A DNA stretch of 64,000 bases from Pohlia nutans. Taxonomy: Eukaryota > Streptophyta > Bryopsida > Bryales > Mniaceae. Shown here piece after piece: positions 56,801 to 64,000 of this stretch. The DNA lies in NCBI GenBank assembly GCA_022496805.1, contig CM040086.1, positions 1,552,501-1,616,500 of the forward strand, in the 5' to 3' direction. Every line of letters starts with the position of its first letter. Position 1 is the first letter of the stretch. The translations under genes and the position numbers were made by a program. The notes beneath the pieces were generated by a model. It saw nothing but the letters and a program-made list of their open reading frames with translations. It was not told the DNA's origin and searched no databases.

Positions 56801-57890
56801 AGTCAATTGATCATATTGTGAAAATCATAATTCAAATGAGACCAAATTTTGTATCATCGGAACCAGTGAAGAACATTGATCAAAACATGAAGAAATTTGA
56901 ACAACTGGAACTTCACTTAGAATCTACTCAAAAATGCTAAGAGTTCATGGATTTAAAGTGAAAAATTCAATTGATCATATTGTGAAAATTATAATTCAAC
57001 TGAGACCAAATTTTGTATCATCGGAACTAGTGAAGAACATTGATCAGAACATGAATAAATGTGAACAAATGAAACTCCACTTAGAATCTACTCAAAAATG
57101 CTAAGGATTCATGGATTTAAAACCGACAAACTCAATTGATCATATTGTGAAAATTATAATTCAACTGAGACCAAATTTTATGTCATCTGAACCAGTGAAG
57201 AACATTGATCAAAACATGAACAAATGGAACTCCTCTTAGAATCTACTAAAAAATGCTAAGGATTCATGGAATTTAAGTGAATTGATCATATTGTGAAAAT
57301 TATAATTCAAATGAGACCAAATTTTATGTCATCGGAACCAATGAAGAACATTGATCAAAACATGAATAAATGTGAACAAATGAAGCTCCACTTAGAATCT
57401 ACTCAAAAATGCTAAGGATCCATGGATTTAAAGTGACAAGTTCAATTGATCATATTGTGAAAATTATAATTCAAATGAGACCAAATTTTGTATCATTGGA
57501 ACCAGTGAAGAACATTGATCAAAACATGAACAAATGAAACTCCACTTAGAATCTACTCAAAAATGCTAAAAAAAACAACACGAGTTTCACGAGTTTCAAT
57601 TCGGGCTTCTTGGTCCTTTAGGCGTTAATAACTACAACCCATGCATGTGTAATATGGTTTGCGAGCTTGAGAATCCTCAATTGTGTGGATTCTCAAGTCA
57701 CTGGTGTGGTGTTTTTCCAGCAGAAATCTCATCTTACATTGCTATTGTCTGCAGCATTTGAGGAACCGCGCTTTGGAAGTTCCAGGTTTCGACCACTCAG
57801 GATGCGGACCCCTCGGTAACACTGACAAACGCACAGAAGCTGCACGAGAATCAGAGCACACAACACAACGTCCCGTGCCATGATGCCCAT
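53898..57890 (-). CDS. Nepenthesin-like aspartic protease, secreted (A1 family)
   Basis: Four exons on the minus strand: 57890-57738, 56361-55987, 55408-54866, 54218-53898, totalling 1392 nt (463 aa), all joins phase 0. The start at MGIMARDVV precedes a signal peptide ending near CVCQC; an in-frame ATG upstream (57977) would bury the hydrophobic segment. A basic propeptide follows. The catalytic motifs are IVDTGSDLCWVQC and ILDSGTTIT. The flap segment is YAYGDGSSTRG, preceded by the Cys-rich insert (CAPCMRCF, CTDTFC, CSMRNTC) that marks nepenthesin types. The end is SIIGNIQQQNNLIVFD. Expected role: extracellular or vacuolar proteolysis. Intron 1 is nearly filled by an amplified TTAA element, intron 2 has a 3x ~115-bp tandem repeat, and intron 3 a truncated family D element. 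Confident. Confidence 0.93.
54664..54788. mobile_element. Truncated family D TTAA element, protease intron 3
   Basis: Starts TTAACCCTTAAACGTCATGG and follows the D body to GAAAAAGCGA, then stops. The right half and end are missing. Confidence 0.75.
55512..55857. repeat. Three ~115-bp tandem repeats, protease intron 2
   Basis: Units begin GATGCAACGAACATATG at 55512, 55636 and (GATGCAACAAACATATG) 55746, and share GATCCACACATGAGC and CACTTGTCTTG. Copies differ by small indels. Confidence 0.9.
56416..56616. mobile_element. 201-bp MITE inside the left end of the TTAA element
   Basis: The ends GGTAGGAGCGCCCAA and TTGGGTGCTCCTACC are inverted. It splits CCCCTAAAGGACC, leaving TAA on both sides (56413-56415, 56617-56619). 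The interior also repeats GAAATTATCGG-type sequence inverted. A 3-bp TAA duplication and GG-starting ends fit PIF/Harbinger. Confidence 0.75.
56626..57570. repeat. Six tandem copies (~148-165 bp) of the TTAA element core
   Basis: Units start at about 56626, 56774, 56939, 57103, 57258 and 57413. All share TTCAATTGATCATATTGTG, GACCAAATTTTGTATCATC and AGTGAAGAACATTGATCAAA. Unit differences are scattered, so the amplification is not brand new. Confidence 0.92.
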
Positions 57891-58879
57891 ATTGCTGCAG
57901 GACAATAATTCACTCCAAGATGGCGAGATCTTCAGGAGCTCAATGCCTCCACAGCACAAGTTGCGGTTGAGCTTCACACTATGAACGATACATCTAGAAT
58001 GACGAGCTCAGCGATGATTTAACCAGGAAAAGATCATGAGAAGTTTACTGCTTATTTGATGTAGATAGTGGAAACATCTGTTTCAAAGTATCTACTTCGA
58101 CATCACCTAGAAACGTACTGCGGGGACTGAAACGGAAAAAAACCTGCTGCAAATACAGATTACTTTGCCATGTTCCCCCGAGCTTGGTGGAGTGACTCAG
58201 ATGAGGGTGTCTGAGGAGAATGTGATATGTGTGGGTATTATATACAACTAGAGCTGCAGCATGAGCGATCAGTGGCAGAGGCTCCGGGGCGATTGATTCT
58301 TGTGATTAAGGAAAACAAGCAGCAGCTACGATTCGAATTGGCTACAAAACTAAGTATGCAATCGAATGACCGGATTCAATAAGTTTGTTTGGTTAGTGAA
58401 TCACTTCACTTTCTCTCTGTTTTTTTCTGAAGGAGTTACCATCGCCACCTCTTTGGAGTTAATCGGTCACTTGTGTATTCTTGCTCTGATCACGTTTGGG
58501 AGTTCATTTTTTAATGTTTTCAATTTTGAAACCAAATTTTTTAGTAGAGTGAGATTTCCATGAGAGTAATCACCACTTTTGGAGCCAGATTTACTGGTTT
58601 AGCTGGTCCATTGAATCATTCTGTTTTGAGCACAAAATCTCTGGCGATTTGGGTCACCTCTATTTGCTTTAGGAACTGATAAATTAGTAGCTGGGAGGCA
58701 AATGTGTGACAAGAGAGTCATGTAGAATTAGTTGGAAAAGAATGTTAGGTAACTTGGCCTTTCGGATGATTGCTCCCGAGTCAATTAGCTGCTCCGTCTC
58801 CAATTCAAAATCATGGCAGCCTCGCTTCAAAAGTAAAACGTAGACTGTCCTCAGATTGTCCCAACCAAGGACCTTCTGG
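57891..58879 (-). promoter_or_regulatory. Presumed promoter and 5' UTR of the aspartic protease
   Basis: On the minus strand a TATATAATA box lies at 58236-58244, about 350 bp upstream of the start codon, placing transcription start near 58205. No other gene was recognised to 58879. Confidence 0.45.
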
Positions 58880-59072
58880 CACTAGAAGGAAATGTGTCGT
58901 TTTTCACTTACTATAAATGAAAAAGAAATGAAACGGCGCCAGGCATATGGGCTGTGTTAGTTCTGATGAGTAGTTTTGGTCACAAGAAGACAGAAACATA
59001 ATTATAATATTCTGGTACTATTTACTGTACTCACAAAATGAGGAATGAAAAACGACAGGTTTGCTACTAGTG
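58880..59072. mobile_element. CACTA-like MITE, copy 4 (193 bp)
   Basis: CACTAGAAGGAAATGTGTCG to CGACAGGTTTGCTACTAGTG, flanked by TGG on both sides (58877-58879, 59073-59075). Same length as the copy at 33803-33995. Confidence 0.88.
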
Positions 59073-59335
59073 TGGATTTTATGGTCAACACGGATGTGCA
59101 GAGATTGCTAGTTGCCTTCCAGTTTGGAATAAGAACGATTAATTCTTCTTGTGTGAACGTTGATAGTGTGGATCGATTTCTGCCAAGTAGGTGTCAAAGA
59201 CAATCCTCATGTTCAGTTTGCAAGCTTAGTTGCTTTGCAAGAGCATTTGTGCCTTGAATTAGGTGGTGATTGTCATCCCCATGATGTTAATTAGTACGTT
59301 AATTAGCAACTACATTGAGTTGAAGCAAGCTGCAG

Positions 59336-59574
59336 TAAACCCCTAAAAGACCAAGAATCCCAAATTGGGCCTCATGTTTTTTTAGCACTTTTGTATAGGT
59401 CCTATGTGAACTTTCTTTTGTTCAACTTTTTATGTTATTTTTTCCAACACATGAAAAATTCTTCACTGATTCTGGTGATATAAAATTTGGTGTCATGTGA
59501 ATTATATTTTTCACAATATGATCAATTGAATTTGTTATTTTAAAACTATGAATCCTTGGTCCTTAAGGGGATAA
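59336..59574. mobile_element. TTAA element, family A, degenerate ends
   Basis: The body is a clear family A core. The ends read GTAAACCCCTAAAAGACC and GGTCCTTAAGGGGATAA, so the TTAA flanks have decayed or were altered. Confidence 0.75.
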
Positions 59575-60772
59575 GAAGAGAAGATACTCTTGCTTGAGGG
59601 CCCTGGATTTGGTTCCATTTTCTAGTGTTATAGTCCACATAAATTGTTTGTCAACTCATTCTCATCCACTTTTTCATGAATTAATATTAAATGCAAACTT
59701 GTTTGCATATTATGCACAAAATTGTATTAAATTCTATGTATTAGGGTTTTTTTAATTTTTAGTGTGGCAATACACCATGCAAGTAATGGAAGGTGGTCTT
59801 TCTAGATCTAAACCACTGTGATTGTGCCACAACACTAGTGTTTGGCTCCAAGAAACTAGAAAAAGCCTTACTATTTATTGTTTCATCCAAAGAATAGTGT
59901 ATGTTTAGAGTCATACTGTACTCATTTCTCCACCATTTTAAAAGAAAAATAATCTTCATTTAAATCAACTTTGCAATGGGCTATTACGTGTCCTAAATAA
60001 AGCTATCAATGTAAAAAATGATAGTTTGATATTAAAGAAAAGAACATATCCAATTTTCAATTCAATTTTTATGCTTTTACATGGAGGGTAGCATGGCTAG
60101 GAGTAGATAATTATATTGTTTAAGTCTCAAGTTAAGTTGATGATATTTATGGTGATAACGTAAGGCGGCTTTTAGTGTTGAGTTTTCCTAGGTTCAAGGT
60201 ACAATGACTGTAAACCAAACAATTTTTTTTGAGAACGATTATTAATAGCCAATGACGTATATGATATTTTAATCAAATGTAAACAAATTGGTGGTAAACT
60301 CAAACAAAGTTCAAAGATGAAATTTCAATTATATTTCAAGGTCAAAATAGAATTGGTAGATTTTCAAAAACCTTGCGATAATTTCAATGTCTTTTTGTTG
60401 GACATTACTCCACATTGTAGAAAAGAGATATTTGGGCAACAATGAATAGTGTTGGGTGAAAGCACTAAAAACCTCTACCACAAAGTTAGTCTGCTATCCT
60501 AAAATCATAATTGTTTTGGTCAAAGGCCATAAATTTATATCAAAATATATAATATTTTGATTTGAATTTCATGAAACCCTCTAGAGTTCTTATAGGTACT
60601 TGAACCCAAATTTTCAAAACAAAATCTTCCAAAAAGTATACAGAAAGTAGTGTTTGAAAATGAATGCCAAAATCCAATCTTGGTTGCAAAATCTTTATGT
60701 TGAGTGTTCTGCTAACCTAACTTTGAAAGATTGGTGGCAATGTTGTTAGGAAATGCTTTTTAGTACACATGC
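59575..60772. other. Intergenic, nothing recognised
   Basis: AT-rich sequence without protein-like frames or clear repeat ends. Confidence 0.4.
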
Positions 60773-61440
60773 TTAATCCTTTTGTGCTTAGGTAACCAGT
60801 AAGTGGTCACTAGATCACCAAAAAATGAAATGTTGTAAAATTTGTGAACTATCTTCGTTCGGTGTCTGAAGTGTAGAAGTGTAACTTTTGATTATGCAGA
60901 TAATGCACAAAGAAATTTTGAAATACGACTTTCTCAGATATCCAAATTCCTATATACAAAACACCAAAATATTGCAAATACCTCAAAATATAGCAAATAC
61001 TTAAAAATACAACACATGTACTATGCGGTATTTTTTGTATTTGAAAGTTTGTTATCTTGTATTTATTTTTGGATTGTGTTCTCTTGTTCATGTTCCATCA
61101 ATGTATGTATTCCAATCTTGATCAATGTACCAAATCCTTTCTTATTTTAACGTATAAATTTTATCTTAAAGCGTACATAGATAAGTCACTCACTTATAAA
61201 ATTCACAATAATTATGTATGAGTCAAAGACATACATAATTATGATCTTTCAAAGACATACTATGATCTTTCAATCCTACCATAGGATGATTTTCTAATTT
61301 TGGCAAAATGTCTACACTCTAGTTGAAAATACAATTGTACGGTTACTTTCTAATTGAATCCATTATATTTCTGGAAATATCAATCATAGTGGACAAACCC
61401 AGTGAATCCACCTACAGTCCCCAAAGCATCAAAGGGTTAA
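60773..61440. mobile_element. TTAA element, family G (668 bp)
   Basis: Bounded by TTAATCCTTTTGTGC and, inverted, GCATCAAAGGGTTAA. The interior matches the G element at 12934-13744, including TTTGTTATCTTGTATTTATTTTTGGATTGTG-like sequence near 61048 and the final CAGT..CC stretch. Confidence 0.78.
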
Positions 61441-61916
61441 CTCTTAACTGAGGTCCACACTTATTTTGTGAAAGGTTAATTGTAGAAAATTTCAAAATAC
61501 ATGAGCGCATGAACTAAAAAATTTGATTGGATGATGCCATCCTTATTTGCATTCTGTGTAGCAACTGACCACTTTTGTTTCAACAACATTGCAAGCGAGA
61601 CTAGTGTGACAAATGTGACTCCGCGCTCTACAAGCTCCATCTGCTGCTGGAAGGACAAAGTCAAAAACACGTCTTCTCTAGCTTGTCTTATAAGCTCCAC
61701 CTGCTCCTCGAAGGACAAAACCAAGACCTTATTGTCCGTGGCTTGTTTGAAACCAAAGTGACACAAGACTTCATATTTATTGCTCAACTCATCAAATCAA
61801 TGGATTAAGTGCCAATTCTCTAATAGTGTAACTCGCTCGGGTATTCCAAGCACCAGACTGATGATTTTATTTGAAATCGTCAATTCTAAGGACACCCTAT
61901 TCCGTTTAGGGGTTAA
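61441..61916. mobile_element. Possible TTAA element next to the G copy
   Basis: A right end ACCCTATTCCGTTTAGGGGTTAA finishes at 61916 and its inner side (CAATTCTAAGGACACCC) matches the right end of 6606-7193. The left end is not clear. On the minus strand it holds a 103-codon frame (61787-61476) with a twofold motif LSFEEQVEL / LSFQQQMEL; not recognised and probably not a gene. Confidence 0.4.
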
Positions 61917-62217
61917 TATTCCCTTTGTTCCATAAAAAGATCATGAAAACTACATAACATTCTTTAACTAGTATTGCAACACTCTTTTGTTTGTGGAGAG
62001 AATCAACATGTGAACATGGAATTGATGATGTTGAACATGTACTAGAAACTATTATAAAATCAGAAGTTTGTTGAGCTGCCAAACCATCTAAAGCTAAAAA
62101 AGGCTTTGATTCTTTTGAAGATTACAATTCTTGCAATGATTTTGGCCTACAATGTTGATTTCCAAGGATGAATAGTGAAGTTGCTAAAAAAAATCAGTCA
62201 TTCGGAGCTAAATGTGA
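61917..62217. other. Intergenic, nothing recognised
   Basis: No feature could be supported. Confidence 0.4.
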
Positions 62218-62400
62218 TTATACAATTTTCCGGGGTCCCAAGTGATGCCGTGATACATCGCATCATTCCTTTCAAGCCACACTTGCCAAATTATAATGCC
62301 ATGGATGAGGAGCCTTATTCTACTAATTGCCATTTGTAGGCAATGTAGCAGCGAGGAATTCGGTATGCAAAGATACCATATTTCCACACTGCATTAAGGT
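62218..62400 (-). pseudogene. LINE remnant, zf-RVT-type C-terminal fragment
   Basis: Minus-strand frame reading LLHCLQMAISRIRLLIHG, IIIWQVWLERNDAMYH and TWDPGKLYNHI to a stop. The IWQVWLERN motif is characteristic of the end of plant non-LTR retroelement proteins (zf-RVT region). Only this short piece is open and no start or target duplication was found. Confidence 0.6.
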
Positions 62401-62665
62401 TTGGTCTTCTCCTCTAACCACAACGGCTGGACGAGTTTGGTGCTAATGGAATATGGTGCTCGACATTGTGACCAGATTTGCTATCCCAGGGAGGTGAGCT
62501 TAATTCCTGCTTCTAGGGCCTCTTCTGGTGATGCTGGAGGTGTCCCGGTTGCTTGAGGCACCACATTGGCCCAGGGCACCTCGGATGTAGTGAAAATGTT
62601 TTATGCAAATTTTAGCTAAGTGGCTAAAAAAATATTGAAGGTAATAAAAGATTGCTCAAGGCACA

Positions 62666-62985
62666 TACCGTACGTGGAAGGCACGGTTGGCACTTTCATG
62701 TTGAATAATTAATAAAAGTTGAAATAGTGGAGGTCGGCACTTTCAAAAGTAATTATTAAGAAATTGGCTATTAATAACTAACATTAATTTTTTCCGGCGG
62801 TTAAATGTTTTATTTTATTTTTTTGTCTATGATTTTCGTTGAGGATTATGTTTTTTTTATTTTTAAATTCGGCTTTTTGTTGATTTTATTTTTGTTGATT
62901 TCGACAAAATACTATAAATTTATTTATTTTTCTGGCATTTTTTTGGAGAATTATTTTCTGCCGACCTTGCCTTCCACGTACAGTA
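62666..62985. mobile_element. TA-flanked MITE, second copy (GGAAGGCA ends)
   Basis: CCGTACGTGGAAGGCACGG to GACCTTGCCTTCCACGTAC, flanked by TA, sharing the interior of 45757-46035 with small internal duplications (TTTTTGTTGAT-like) that make it about 40 bp longer. Confidence 0.75.
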
Positions 62986-64000
62986 CACAAACACAATGAA
63001 TGCGTAGAAAGAGATGATTTTTACTCAAGAGCTTCCCTCCTTAAGAGATGTACATGGCTCAAGATTCAAAGTAAGTTTCAACGTACAATGTATGACCATT
63101 GCCTATTTTGCTCTTAATAAAATCCACCACTGCAACCCATTCGTCATACTTCCACAAGGTAGGCAGCCTTCAGTATTCAACAAAAGCAATGTGCATCAGC
63201 CTTTAAGGCTGAAATAAAAAATTCCCATAAGCCTTTTTGCTAATGAGCCATATATTCCCCACAGGCGTCACCAGAATAGTAACGATCCAGACATGATCCA
63301 AATTAACAGTGCTCCCAGGGATGCTCAACATCAACAATCGATCACGTTCTTGGCCAGGTTAATTCTCTTAATTTCTGTTAACTCTTTTAATTTTTGTCCG
63401 CAAGGGAACTGTTACATATTCGATTCACGTCCCAGAATAGAACACTGACATATGTCTCGTGACAGGGAGGGATGCACTCTCCATGCATGCACATTTGTCA
63501 CCGTCAATCGATTCTATGATTCTTTTCAGCTGAAGTTCAGTTGCAGGCTTGCAGCAATTCCAATTTCAGCCTCAAAATCCCAAGTCAACCCTCCAGTTGC
63601 GCAACATGTGCCTAAACCAAGAGGCCACTTGCATGCAACACCGCAACATCGCATCAGATGTACACATATCTTACATGGCTGCAAAATTAATGTTGAAGAA
63701 TATAACTTAATTAAATACACTGGTCATGGATTTCAGTGGCAGATATTCGCCATATATTCGTGAATCCACTATCCTTTAGTGGAATGTTCAGATGTGACTT
63801 GCAACATATATCTACGTATACAGTGAGGTGCTTTCGAATTCCAGCAGCTAGCTTCAAGCTTCAATTGAATTGCTTCCGTAATTCAACTTGTCCTGAAGGT
63901 TGAATCGGTGACAGTGAATTCAAACCTTTGAAGGTGAACTGTGACAATGGCATTACCAAGAATTTATCAAGCTTGTACCCATTACTGCGATTACTGCCTG
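62986..64000. other. Right edge of window, nothing recognised
   Basis: A 103-codon frame at 63452-63763 (+) has no recognised domain and is overlapped by an equally long minus frame. A gene could continue past the window edge, but I cannot support one. Confidence 0.35.

Larger units (their letters stand above)
56404..57628. mobile_element. Amplified family A TTAA element, protease intron 1 (1.2 kb)
   Basis: Starts TTAACCCCTAA and ends TTGGTCCTTTAGGCGTTAA like the 240-bp family A copies. The core, from AAGGATTCATGG to TCTACTAAAAAATGCT, is repeated about six times. A further 201-bp element is inserted at its left end (56416-56616). It fills most of the 1.4-kb intron. Confidence 0.85.

Noticed and set aside
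12438..61916. Telomere-like TTTAGGG/CCCTAAA words throughout
   Set aside because: They are single words at the ends of TTAA elements, never in tandem arrays.
1..64000. CRISPR arrays, bacterial operons, rRNA or tRNA genes
   Set aside because: No spaced short repeats, no prokaryotic layout, and no tRNA- or rRNA-like sequence could be identified by eye.

Overview
This window is nuclear DNA of a land plant. It holds spliced genes with GT-AG introns, plant-type gene families (vacuolar H+-pyrophosphatase, GDSL lipase, nepenthesin-like aspartic protease, CHMP7, Rab escort protein) and a large load of short non-autonomous transposons. Moderate introns, AT-rich intergenic DNA and a DUF3455 gene fit a non-seed plant (bryophyte or lycophyte) better than an angiosperm, but that is inference.

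Layout. 1-20.3 kb has no convincing host gene; it is transposon debris, much of it nested. 20.95-25.5 kb (-) is a complete type I (K+-dependent type) H+-pyrophosphatase gene with 8 coding exons and a non-coding first exon. 29.4-33.1 kb (-) is a 5-exon GDSL esterase/lipase. 36.04-36.44 kb (-) is a secreted DUF3455 protein that looks short at its C-terminus. 38.2-42.7 kb (-) is an 8-exon CHMP7/SNF7 ESCRT-III gene. 46.3-51.5 kb (+) is an 11-exon Rab escort protein, followed at 51.5-52.9 kb by four further coding-like exons of unclear origin. 53.9-57.9 kb (-) is a 4-exon secreted aspartic protease. 58-64 kb is again repeats. Every spliced model was checked by hand: exon lengths sum to multiples of three and junctions agree in phase. 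Two genes serve membrane trafficking (CHMP7, REP) and three encode secreted proteins, but nothing suggests a cluster with a shared pathway.

Mobile DNA. The dominant signal is a set of element families bounded by TTAA with ends CCCCTAAA.../...TTTAGGGG or CCCTTAAACG.../...CGTTTAAGGG. These are the hallmarks of piggyBac-like non-autonomous elements, a superfamily seldom described from land plants. More than twenty ends are present. Several intact elements sit inside other repeats whose unbroken copies elsewhere in the window show one TTAA, which demonstrates the 4-bp target duplication. Some have inserted into the TTAA carried within the terminal inverted repeat of another family member, and one stack is four deep (12438-13945). 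One copy has its core amplified about six times in a protease intron. Alongside are PIF/Harbinger-like MITEs (ends GAGCAT, 3-bp TWA/TCA duplications), CACTA-like MITEs with perfect 3-bp duplications, TA-flanked mariner-like MITEs, a near-perfect 360-bp hairpin, and LINE remnants, one with a 14-bp target duplication.
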